Of a stretch of DNA of 8,183 bases, positions 1 to 5,619 are shown piece by piece. Positions within the stretch are counted from its first letter, which is position 1, and every line of letters begins with the position of its first letter. The position numbers and the translations under genes are program-made. This DNA is from Erysipelothrix sp. UBA3377 (GTDB lineage: Bacteria; Bacillota_I; Bacilli_A; Erysipelotrichales; Erysipelotrichaceae), in contig DEQB01000023.1 in NCBI GenBank assembly GCA_002359085.1, positions 8,385 to 16,567 of the forward strand, in the 5' to 3' direction. The notes under the pieces are model-generated. The model had not been told where the DNA came from and searched no databases. It was given only the letters and a program-made list of their open reading frames with translations.

Positions 1-194
1 GCATTTTGATTTAAATAAGAATTTTCCAATCGATGATCACCAATACAAACGGCTTCATCCGCCAACATCACATGTAAGGAATCTTTGTCCTTATTTGAGT
101 AAACTGCCACTGTACTTAAGTTTAACTCACGACATGCCCTGATAATACGAACCGCAATTTCGCCACGATTCGCTATAAGAACCCGTTGAATCAT
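1..194 (-). CDS. accC: Biotin carboxylase subunit of acetyl-CoA carboxylase, N-terminal part (cut by window edge)
   Basis: This is the ATP-dependent carboxylase that places CO2 on the biotin of the carrier protein, the first half-reaction in making malonyl-CoA for fatty acid synthesis in the cytoplasm. Only the first 64 residues lie in the window. They open with MIQRVLIANRGEIAVRIIRA, the hallmark start of biotin carboxylases (the beginning of the biotin-carboxylase N-domain). A typical acid-rich stretch around residues 43-54 (ending ADEAVCIGD) follows. The ATG at 194-192 overlaps the TGA stop of accB at 193-191 (ATGA), which indicates translational coupling. The same N-terminus occurs in pyruvate carboxylase and other biotin-dependent carboxylases, but a separate carrier protein directly upstream favours AccC. 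The rest of the gene lies outside the window. Confidence 0.93.
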   Translation of the reverse strand, partial: MIQRVLIANRGEIAVRIIRACRELNLSTVAVYSNKDKDSLHVMLADEAVCIGDHRLENSYLNQN

Positions 195-592
195 AAGATT
201 TCAAAAAGCGGTGTCTCAAAACTTACCGCCTCCCCATCTTCAATTAACACACGTTTGATAACCCCATCTTCAGTGGCTTTGATTTCATTCATAACTTTCA
301 TGGCTTCTAAAATACACAAGACATCACCCTTTTTAAAACTTTGACCCTCACTCACAAAAGCAGGACCATCTGGACTACTCTTAGAATAGAACACACCCAC
401 CAAAGGCGCATCAATGGTTTTAATCTTATCAGCCTTTTGACTCACCATTTCTTTTTGAATGGGTGCTTCATAGACCACATGGCCACTTGGTTTTTTAAGT
501 TCTACTTCAATCTTTTCGTCTTTATATTTTAAAGATTCTAAGCTAGAATCTTCCAGTATTTTGATTAATTTTTTTAATGTATTTGTTTGCAT
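191..592 (-). CDS. accB: Biotin carboxyl carrier protein of acetyl-CoA carboxylase (AccB/BCCP)
   Basis: A 133-residue carrier that shuttles biotin-bound CO2 between biotin carboxylase and carboxyltransferase. The C-terminal biotinyl domain (about residues 60-133) carries EAMKVMNE with the biotinylated lysine at K99. Before it lies APLVGVFYSKSSPDGPAFV (62-80), the region that forms the protruding thumb of AccB-type carriers. The N-terminal helix (1-20) and a charged linker with a proline are normal for the family, as is the length. The start at 592-590 is preferred because GGAGG stands seven bases upstream. An in-frame ATG at 637-635 would lie near the predicted transcription start and within the promoter region, so the longer form is unlikely. 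accC follows with a four-base overlap. The gene is divergent from fabV and shares a probable lipid-responsive operator with it. Confidence 0.95.
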   Translation of the reverse strand: MQTNTLKKLIKILEDSSLESLKYKDEKIEVELKKPSGHVVYEAPIQKEMVSQKADKIKTIDAPLVGVFYSKSSPDGPAFVSEGQSFKKGDVLCILEAMKVMNEIKATEDGVIKRVLIEDGEAVSFETPLFEIL

Positions 593-613
593 GTTATTGC
601 CTCCAGTAGATTT

Positions 614-630
614 AGTTTGATATTCAAAGT
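614..630. promoter_or_regulatory. FabT-like operator between accB and fabV
   Basis: The sequence AGTTTGATATTCAAAGT contains a perfect dyad TTTGA (616-620), TAT, TCAAA (624-628). Known fact: FabT, the MarR-family repressor of fatty acid genes in streptococci, binds a dyad of the form TTTGA-N3-TCAAA. Seen here: the dyad covers the -35 box of fabV and lies at the predicted start point of accB, an ideal place to repress both. Inference: a FabT-like protein encoded elsewhere controls both transcripts. No such gene is in the window. Confidence 0.65.
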
Positions 631-645
631 AAATCATACTATAAT
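617..645 (+). promoter_or_regulatory. fabV-birA promoter
   Basis: TTGATA at 617-622 and a consensus TATAAT at 640-645, separated by 17 bases, form a near-ideal vegetative sigma promoter. Transcription should begin near 652, leaving a leader of about 23 bases that holds the AAGGAG ribosome-binding site at 663-668. The -35 box overlaps the left arm and centre of the FabT-like dyad. Confidence 0.8.
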
Positions 646-661
646 TATTAAATCAAGACAA
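633..661 (-). promoter_or_regulatory. accB-accC promoter
   Basis: Read on the minus strand, TTGTCT (661-656) and TATGAT (638-633) are 17 bases apart, a fair vegetative promoter. The start point would fall near 626, inside the FabT-like dyad. It overlaps the -10 region of the opposing fabV promoter, so the two directions may also interfere with each other. Confidence 0.55.
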
Positions 662-674
662 GAAGGAGAAATCT

Positions 675-1775
675 ATGAAAAATATAGCACGTATTAAAGA
701 CAACATTATTATCAACGTAAACCCCAAAGGGTGTCACCAAAATGTCGAAAATCAAATTCAAGATATTAAAAATAAAGAAACACTCACCCAAAAACCCCTG
801 AGAGTATTAGTCATTGGGGGCAGTTCAGGATATGGACTTTCAACACGCATCGTATTGAATGAGAAAACAAATGCGAACATAATCAATGTAAGCTTTGAAA
901 GAGAACCCAAAGGCAAACGTGAAGGTTCCCCTGGTTATTACCAAAACCAAGCCATGTTAAAGAAATATCCCCATACCATTGATTTAATGGGCGATGCTTT
1001 TTCCCATGAAATGAAACAAGAGGTCATCAAGGCCCTCAATGGAGAAAAACTAGATTTGATTGTTTACTCTTTGGCCAGTGGTATCCGTATTGATCCCGAT
1101 TCACAAGAAAAATATGTATCCGCCTTACGACCCATTGGAAAAGGTTACACAGGTATCAATGTGGATATCGCCAAGGAAACACTCAAAGAAGAAACCTTAG
1201 ATGCTGCTACAAAAGAAGAGATTACTCAAACCATCAAAGTGATGGGTGGGGAAGATTATCTCTTATGGATTCAAACACTCAAAGACGCTGATGCCCTCAA
1301 TGAAAATGTGAAGGTCGTGACGTATACGTATCATGGCCCTGAATTAACACACGACATCTATAAGAATGGGACCATTGGCCTGGCTAAGCGTGATTTAGAA
1401 ACGAAAAATGAAGCGATCAAGCTTTTATTAAAAGACCTCAATGGTAAAGCCTATGTCAGTGCTTCAAAAGCCGTCATCACAAAAGCTTCCATCTTCATTC
1501 CAACCATGGCCCTGTATGCGAGTGCTTTATTTAAGGTGATGAAAGAAAAAAATGTGCATGAAAGTATTGTGGAACACAAGTATCGTTTGTTTAAGGACTA
1601 TATCTTCAATGACGATTTTAATGAAGCACACATTCCCTTGGATCAATACGAAATGGATGCGGATGTTCAAAAAGAAACCACAGCGCTTTTAAATCAAATT
1701 ACGCAAGATAATTTTAAAGATTTGATTGACTTTGAGAACTTTAAAAAAGAATTTGTGGCCTTAAACGGTTTTTAA
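675..1775 (+). CDS. fabV: Trans-2-enoyl-ACP/CoA reductase, FabV family
   Basis: FabV reduces the trans-2 double bond of enoyl-ACP (or enoyl-CoA) with a nicotinamide cofactor, the last step of each fatty acid elongation cycle. It is an alternative to FabI and is known for insensitivity to triclosan. The 366-residue protein shows family motifs throughout: nucleotide-binding VLVIGGSSGYGL (44-55), FERE (74-77) after the second strand where the acidic E75 points to NADH, YSLAS (131-135), MGGEDY (190-195), and the catalytic Tyr-X8-Lys as Y229 and K238. Characterised members are near 400 residues, so this is a compact but complete form. Related TER enzymes reduce crotonyl-CoA in butyrate pathways. 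The adjacent acc genes and the FabT-like operator favour a role in fatty acid synthesis. The ATG at 675 has AAGGAG six bases upstream. Confidence 0.93.
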   Translation: MKNIARIKDNIIINVNPKGCHQNVENQIQDIKNKETLTQKPLRVLVIGGSSGYGLSTRIVLNEKTNANIINVSFEREPKGKREGSPGYYQNQAMLKKYPHTIDLMGDAFSHEMKQEVIKALNGEKLDLIVYSLASGIRIDPDSQEKYVSALRPIGKGYTGINVDIAKETLKEETLDAATKEEITQTIKVMGGEDYLLWIQTLKDADALNENVKVVTYTYHGPELTHDIYKNGTIGLAKRDLETKNEAIKLLLKDLNGKAYVSASKAVITKASIFIPTMALYASALFKVMKEKNVHESIVEHKYRLFKDYIFNDDFNEAHIPLDQYEMDADVQKETTALLNQITQDNFKDLIDFENFKKEFVALNGF

Positions 1776-2297
1776 ATGAAACACATTATCAGACTTGAAA
1801 CATGCGAATCCACCAATACGTATGCGAAATCGTTAATCCAGACGCATCACGAAAACTTTGCGGTTATCGCAACAGAACAAACCAAAGGTAAAGGCACACA
1901 CGGTAAGTCATTTTATTCACCCAAAGGAAAGGGTCTGTATATCAGTATGGTTTTTTATGATGCGATTCCCTTTGAAAAGGTCCATACCCTTACTTTAAAA
2001 ATGGCCCATCACATTCAAACAGTAATCAAGAAACATACGGGTATTCAATGCCAAGTCGTCCTACCCAACGATCTCTATATTGATGGTAAGAAAGTGTGTG
2101 GTATTTTAACGGAAACAACACTCGACAACACCTCGAAACACTATGAAGCCATCGTAGTGGGTGTTGGGCTTAACGTTTATAAGGTAGATAACCTTCCAGA
2201 AGATATTAAAGACATCCATACTTCGCTTCAAAACCATACTCAAGAAACGATCATCATGAATGACTTAACAAACGATATCTTGACCTTCATTCCTTAA
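1776..2297 (+). CDS. birA: Short biotin-[acetyl-CoA carboxylase] ligase, catalytic domain only
   Basis: Biotin-protein ligase activates biotin as biotinyl-AMP and attaches it to the carrier lysine, here most likely K99 of the nearby AccB. The 173 residues begin directly with the catalytic domain (STNTYAK, 12-18), so the DNA-binding domain of bifunctional BirA repressors is absent. The biotin/AMP loop, usually GRGRxGR, reads GKGTHGK (38-44). The KWPND motif appears as VLPNDLYIDGKKVCGILTE (95-113), with leucine in place of tryptophan and the catalytic K106 kept. VGVGLNV (128-134) is typical. The protein stops soon after, without the small C-terminal SH3-like domain. Group I ligases are usually about 230-260 residues. 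It starts directly at the fabV stop (TAAATG) with no evident ribosome-binding site, so it probably depends on translational coupling to fabV. Confidence 0.85.
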   Translation: MKHIIRLETCESTNTYAKSLIQTHHENFAVIATEQTKGKGTHGKSFYSPKGKGLYISMVFYDAIPFEKVHTLTLKMAHHIQTVIKKHTGIQCQVVLPNDLYIDGKKVCGILTETTLDNTSKHYEAIVVGVGLNVYKVDNLPEDIKDIHTSLQNHTQETIIMNDLTNDILTFIP

Positions 2298-2341
2298 TTT
2301 ATTAAATTATGTGAACGACATACAAATTTGAATTCTTTGTG

Positions 2342-2347
2342 TATAAT
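2342..2347 (+). promoter_or_regulatory. Probable -10 box for the VanY-like gene
   Basis: A consensus TATAAT lies 26 bases before the start codon, in the 76-base gap after birA. No good -35 box stands 16-18 bases upstream. That space instead holds a small inverted repeat, ACAAA (2322-2326) and TTTGT (2336-2340), that could bind a regulator. No terminator separates birA from this gene, so read-through from fabV-birA is also possible. Confidence 0.5.
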
Positions 2348-2373
2348 AGATAGAGGCTTAAGGAGTCGATAAA

Positions 2374-3456
2374 ATGCATAAAACTTTCAAATTTGTGTTG
2401 AAACTCGGACTGATTGGACTCGTTGTCTTTTTAGTCTACATCACAATTCCAAAAATAAATGTCAGTGAATCTGATGTTCAAATCGAACTTGAACGCTATG
2501 AACATTACGTTCCCAGTGAAATATTAGAAACTTTTTTAACGCAAGATTCTGAACTCTACATTCAAAATAACTTTGGGTTTAAAAAAGTAGATATTGATGA
2601 ACCCTTCGCATTAGAAAATGATACGGTTCTCAGAGTGGTTCAAAAGAAAACATTCTATCAAGGTGAATCCATTACTTTTGAGATTTCAGCCATCGATACG
2701 ATCGCACCCATCATTGAAGTCCAAGATGAAATTACTTTGGGTGGTGGCGAGACATTGGTGAATGCTTTGGATATTCAAATCTATGACTACCGTTACGGTG
2801 CGTATGATTATGAATTAAAAGCACCCAGCCTTGATTTTGTGAGTATCATACCCGGTATTTATGATTATGAAATCGTTGCACAAGATTTAAGTGGCAATCA
2901 GAGCAGTGCTACCTTGAAAATTAAGGTACAACCCGTTGAAATTGCCCAACAGGAACTCAATTCCCTGGAAATCTGGGTCAATCCAGGACGTTATCTTCCA
3001 ATGGATTACCAACCTGAACTGACTGAAATCATATCCAGCGAAAAAGAACCCATCCACCTACAGACTCAAGCAGCAATAGCTTTTGAGAAAATGGTGAATG
3101 CACTTGATGAAGCACACAGTGTATCCTTGAAAGTGAATCAAGGGTATCTCAATTATGAAGCGCTAGATACGTTGTATCAGTCAAATCCTGAGATCTACCA
3201 AAAACCGGGATTCTCTGAATACCAAACGGGATTGGCCATAGACTTAGATTTAGACCAACAACCAGAAGCTTTAAAGTGGCTTCAAGAAAATGCGCATCGC
3301 TTTGGGTTTATCTTCAGATATCCAGAAGATACTGAAAACAGTACCGGTGTAACACATCGTCCCTATCACTTAAGATTTGTGGATGAAACACTGGCTTCAT
3401 ACTTAAATAAAACAAACATCACCTTGGATCAATACAAGATTGAAAACCTAAAATAG
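2374..3456 (+). CDS. Membrane-anchored VanY-like D,D-carboxypeptidase-family protein, probably catalytically inactive
   Basis: The 360-residue protein has an N-terminal hydrophobic anchor (about residues 8-25), so it should sit outside the membrane facing the cell wall. A middle part (about 30-185) contains an Ig-like segment with DTIAPIIEVQDEITLGGG (108-125) and ends in a strand-rich stretch. The C-terminal part (about 190-345) follows the VanY/DacB fold order: QGYLNYEAL (256-264), GFSEYQTGLAIDLDL (279-293), WLQENAHRFGFIFRYP (302-317), TGVTHRPYHLRFV (324-336). In active members these read GYRS, SEHxTGLAxD and EPWH. Here the substrate-binding arginine is L259, the first zinc histidine is Y283 and the catalytic glutamate is R329. 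D290 and H332 remain. It may bind peptidoglycan stem peptides or act as a scaffold rather than cleave. AAGGAG lies eight bases before the ATG. Confidence 0.85.
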   Translation: MHKTFKFVLKLGLIGLVVFLVYITIPKINVSESDVQIELERYEHYVPSEILETFLTQDSELYIQNNFGFKKVDIDEPFALENDTVLRVVQKKTFYQGESITFEISAIDTIAPIIEVQDEITLGGGETLVNALDIQIYDYRYGAYDYELKAPSLDFVSIIPGIYDYEIVAQDLSGNQSSATLKIKVQPVEIAQQELNSLEIWVNPGRYLPMDYQPELTEIISSEKEPIHLQTQAAIAFEKMVNALDEAHSVSLKVNQGYLNYEALDTLYQSNPEIYQKPGFSEYQTGLAIDLDLDQQPEALKWLQENAHRFGFIFRYPEDTENSTGVTHRPYHLRFVDETLASYLNKTNITLDQYKIENLK

Positions 3457-3489
3457 ACCAAACACATCAAACTGTTTGGTTTTTCTTTT
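3457..3489 (+). terminator. Intrinsic terminator of the VanY-like gene
   Basis: ACCAAACA (3457-3464) and TGTTTGGT (3473-3480) form a perfect eight-pair stem with an eight-base loop, followed at once by TTTTCTTTT. It begins on the base after the TAG stop. Confidence 0.9.
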
Positions 3490-3556
3490 GAAACTTTTTC
3501 AATAAAATTGTGTAAATATGTTAAATGGAACCAAAATATAGAAACAACCCAAACTG

Positions 3557-3565
3557 TGTTATAAT
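3557..3565 (+). promoter_or_regulatory. Extended -10 promoter of the zinc-ribbon/J-domain operon
   Basis: TGT followed by TATAAT (3560-3565) is an extended -10 element, and no clear -35 box is visible. The predicted start near 3572 would leave only about ten bases before the ATG at 3582 and would place the ribosome-binding site at the very 5' end. The true start point could therefore differ. Confidence 0.5.
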
Positions 3566-3581
3566 AGAAAAAGGTGATTTG

Positions 3582-3986
3582 ATGAAAAAACTACAAGCTA
3601 TGTTTATGAAATTGATGGAAGGACGTTATGGCCCCGATATATTAAGCCGTGATATGTCCTTTATCGCATTGGCACTTTTTGTGATTAACTTATTCGCAAA
3701 AAATACAATACTGTATTGGATTGCGGTTGTGATTCTGATTTTGAGTTACTTTAGAATCTTCTCAAAGAAGTTTCCGAAACGTTATAATGAGAATCGTATC
3801 TACGCAAACTTTAAAAATAATACGTCTAAGAAATTTAAAAGATTGTTTAAACGTATTAAGGATTTTCCAAAATATAAATACGTGCGTTGTCCACAGTGCA
3901 ACAAACAATTAAGATTACCCAGAGGTAAAAAAGACATCGTTGTCTCATGCCCTGTCTGTCATACTAAATTTGACGCCCGTACATAG
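3582..3986 (+). CDS. Small membrane protein with C-terminal zinc ribbon
   Basis: The function is unknown. The 134-residue protein has two hydrophobic segments (about residues 26-38 and 41-58) that form a membrane hairpin. A very basic stretch (61-100, many Lys/Arg) follows, then a compact zinc ribbon with CPQC (103-106) and CPVC (123-126) framing LRLPRGKKDIVVS. Proteins with this CPxC...LRxPRG...CPxC pattern are, from memory, found in other Bacillota as uncharacterised zinc-ribbon proteins. The ATG at 3582 is preferred because AAGGTGAT precedes it. An in-frame ATG at 3525 lacks such a site and lies upstream of the -10 box. The J-domain gene starts 17 bases downstream, so the two are almost certainly co-transcribed and may act together at the membrane. 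Confidence 0.8.
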   Translation: MKKLQAMFMKLMEGRYGPDILSRDMSFIALALFVINLFAKNTILYWIAVVILILSYFRIFSKKFPKRYNENRIYANFKNNTSKKFKRLFKRIKDFPKYKYVRCPQCNKQLRLPRGKKDIVVSCPVCHTKFDART

Positions 3987-4003
3987 AAAAGGAGGCATCT
4001 CTG

Positions 4004-4450
4004 ATGCAGAATTATTATGAAATACTTGGCACTTCAAAAGATGCCACCCAAGATGAAATAAAAAAGGCCTATCGCCAAAAATCAAAGATGTATCATCCCG
4101 ATATTAATAAATCGGACAATGCTGAAGCCATGATGAAAAAGGTCAACCAAGCGTATGATGTCTTGGGAGACCCTGCCAAACGTCAACAATACGATACCAT
4201 GGGTTCTAACCCGTATCAAAACCAAGGTGGTCAACAATATTATGGTCGACAAACCTATACTTCAGCCGATGAGTTCTTTGAAGAATTCATGCGTCAATTC
4301 TATGGTCAACAACAACAACGTCAACAGTACTATCAACAACAACCGAGACGTCGTGTCTTCAATCCATTATCATTTTTATTTAGAATGATGTTTGGATATT
4401 ACATTATTAACTTTATAATGAATATATTGGCGATGTTATTCGCTGGTTAA
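4004..4450 (+). CDS. Membrane-tailed J-domain (DnaJ-like) co-chaperone
   Basis: J-domain proteins stimulate the ATPase of Hsp70 (DnaK) and direct it to chosen clients. This 148-residue protein has a complete J domain (1-67) with YYEILGTSKDATQDEIKKAY at the start and the essential HPD at 31-33. The NQAYDVLGDPAKRQQYD stretch closes helices III-IV. It lacks the zinc fingers and client-binding C-terminal domains of true DnaJ, so it is a class C (type III) member. Residues 71-113 are rich in Gln and Tyr (low complexity), and a hydrophobic segment (about 123-147) should anchor the C-terminus in the membrane with the J domain in the cytoplasm. GGAGG lies eight bases before the ATG. It should not be labelled dnaJ itself. 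Confidence 0.9.
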   Translation: MQNYYEILGTSKDATQDEIKKAYRQKSKMYHPDINKSDNAEAMMKKVNQAYDVLGDPAKRQQYDTMGSNPYQNQGGQQYYGRQTYTSADEFFEEFMRQFYGQQQQRQQYYQQQPRRRVFNPLSFLFRMMFGYYIINFIMNILAMLFAG

Positions 4451-4492
4451 AAGAACTGAAATTTCTTAATTGAAATCCCAGTTCTTTTTTTT
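4451..4492 (+). terminator. Intrinsic terminator between convergent genes
   Basis: AAGAACTG (4451-4458) pairs perfectly with CAGTTCTT (4479-4486). An inner helix ATTTC/GAAAT (4461-4465 with 4472-4476) extends the hairpin, and T4485-T4492 gives the U-tract. On the other strand the stem ends in a short T-run, so it may also stop the convergent regulator transcript, though more weakly. The U-tract overlaps the stop codon of that gene. Confidence 0.9.
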
Positions 4493-5450
4493 ATCGATTC
4501 TTATAATTTACAAAGGCTGCAATACTTCCAAATAAAGCCCCAGCAACAGGGAAAATAATCCATGAGATACCCCAATCATTTCTTAAGAAACTCCATAAGA
4601 GATAAATGGCGACCACAGTGGGCCAATATATAGAGGCCACAACGCCCATAATTTCACTGTCTTGTTTAGTGCGTGGATTGTATTCACCTTCTTGCATTAA
4701 TTTTTCAAACGATGACCATACTACAGACACACGAATCAAAGTATGAACACCCAGCGCAACCATGATTAATAAGATGGGGACCCCGATCACTTCAAAGATT
4801 TCAAATACATCTGACAATAAAACGGGTAAGCTAGATAGAATCAGCAGAGATACCCCCACAACCAAACCCAACGTATGGGTGGGTCTGTATCGTCTCTTTG
4901 CATCTTCAACCATCCCCTCAACCCCAAATTCAATATCAAAAATACTTTCTTCTATAAAGTCATATTGAGACATGGTAGCATTGGTATAGATTAATATCGC
5001 AACCCCCACAACGACCATCAGAATCAAAAAGACCAAACCCAAAATACCGTATTGTTGTTCTGTAATTGATAGTTTTCCTGCTTCATCTAATAATGAGAAG
5101 CCAATCAATACCACAGGCGAAATAATGAACAAGCCCACCGCAATTGCGATTCTTTTGGCTTGCCAAATGGAATCCTTAATGAATGCATTCGCCAATTCTA
5201 AAGAAACCTTTTTAACGGATGAATACGTATCTTCGACATAGTCACTTTCCACAAGCTCTTCTTTCATTAAGTAATCAACACTGACTTCAAACAAGCGACT
5301 CATTTGTAGAATCTTTTCCATGTCTGGCATCGATTGTGCACCCTCCCATTTTGAGACGGCTTGTCTGGAAACATTTAACTTTTCTGCCAAGGCTTCCTGT
5401 GTCCAACCATTTCTTTTTCTTAAACTTATAATTTTATCTGCGAGTATCAT
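4491..5450 (-). CDS. HTH-XRE transcriptional regulator fused to a multi-pass membrane domain
   Basis: The 319-residue protein begins with a Cro/C1-type helix-turn-helix (residues 4-61; recognition region TQEALAEKLNVSRQAVSKWE). After a linker it has about six membrane helices (near 101-120, 135-155, 192-212, 219-238, 267-288, 294-314). Such proteins are usually regulators whose DNA-binding head sits on the cytoplasmic face while the membrane part may sense envelope or membrane state; the ligand is unknown. The ATG at 5450-5448 is chosen because GGAGG stands six bases upstream. A longer form from 5498 would start before the promoter palindromes. The promoter overlaps two linked palindromes, suggesting autoregulation. 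The gene stands alone, convergent with the J-domain operon and followed upstream by the psuG terminator. Confidence 0.9.
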   Translation of the reverse strand: MILADKIISLRKRNGWTQEALAEKLNVSRQAVSKWEGAQSMPDMEKILQMSRLFEVSVDYLMKEELVESDYVEDTYSSVKKVSLELANAFIKDSIWQAKRIAIAVGLFIISPVVLIGFSLLDEAGKLSITEQQYGILGLVFLILMVVVGVAILIYTNATMSQYDFIEESIFDIEFGVEGMVEDAKRRYRPTHTLGLVVGVSLLILSSLPVLLSDVFEIFEVIGVPILLIMVALGVHTLIRVSVVWSSFEKLMQEGEYNPRTKQDSEIMGVVASIYWPTVVAIYLLWSFLRNDWGISWIIFPVAGALFGSIAAFVNYKNR

Positions 5451-5464
5451 ATGAACCCTCCTTT

Positions 5465-5488
5465 TATACTTAAAGTATAGTTCTATAC
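5465..5488. promoter_or_regulatory. Overlapping palindromes at the XRE-regulator promoter (candidate operator)
   Basis: Two perfect dyads share an arm: TATACTT-A-AAGTATA (5465-5479) and GTATAG-TT-CTATAC (5475-5488). They sit just upstream of the GGAGG (5461-5457). On the minus strand they contain a probable -10 box TATACT (5479-5474), with a weak TAGAAT at 5502-5497 as -35. Their position on the promoter fits autorepression by the XRE protein encoded next to them; this is inference. Confidence 0.6.
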
Positions 5489-5524
5489 ACCGTTGCATTC
5501 TATAAAGTTAGCATTTCAATTTGT

Positions 5525-5537
5525 CAACCGGTGGTTG
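5525..5537. repeat. Short inverted repeat CAACC-GGT-GGTTG
   Basis: A perfect five-base dyad with a three-base centre lies in the 169-base gap between the XRE regulator and psuG. No T-run follows it closely, so it is not a terminator. It could be an operator far upstream of the regulator gene or simply chance. The rest of 5538-5584 shows only AT-rich DNA. Confidence 0.3.
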
Positions 5538-5584
5538 CTTATACATAATATAACGACTTTTTAAAGAAAATTAAAGGAAGACAC

Positions 5585-5611
5585 AAAACAACTCCCACCG
5601 AAGTGAGAGTT
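5585..5611 (-). terminator. Intrinsic terminator of psuK-psuG
   Basis: On the minus strand AACTCTCAC pairs with GTGGGAGTT (one U-G wobble) around a UUCG tetraloop, giving a nine-pair hairpin followed by GTTTTG. The loop type is unusually stable. It starts nine bases after the psuG stop. Confidence 0.85.
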
Positions 5612-5619
5612 ATATGTAA

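Noticed and set aside
191..194. Alternative genetic code with TGA as tryptophan
   Set aside because: TGA ends accB exactly at the ATGA overlap with accC, and tryptophans in the proteins are TGG, so the standard bacterial code fits.
341..532. Open frame on the plus strand opposite accB
   Set aside because: It lies wholly within the accB coding strand, has no ribosome-binding site or recognisable motif, and its composition is that of an antisense shadow.
593..637. Longer N-terminus for AccB from the ATG at 637-635
   Set aside because: That ATG overlaps the -10 box and precedes the predicted transcription start, and the internal ATG at 592-590 has a perfect GGAGG.
2291..2345. Frameshift that cut off the C-terminus of the biotin ligase
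   Set aside because: The bases after the stop are AT-rich and run into a promoter and ribosome-binding site; I see no ligase-like continuation in another frame, so a naturally short protein is more likely.
3525..3581. Longer N-terminus for the zinc-ribbon protein from 3525
   Set aside because: It would start upstream of the TATAAT and lacks a ribosome-binding site; the ATG at 3582 has AAGGTGAT in place.
4308..4342. Short repeats as a CRISPR or mobile-element trace
   Set aside because: The repeats are simple CAA triplets within a coding region, without spacers, flanking inverted repeats or transposase.
4155..4388. Second open frame inside the J-domain gene
   Set aside because: Asn/Val-rich low-complexity translation produced by reading the CAA repeats out of frame; no start signal.
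5451..5498. Longer N-terminus for the XRE regulator from 5498
   Set aside because: The extra residues translate the promoter palindromes, and the helix-turn-helix begins right after the ATG at 5450-5448, which has a GGAGG.
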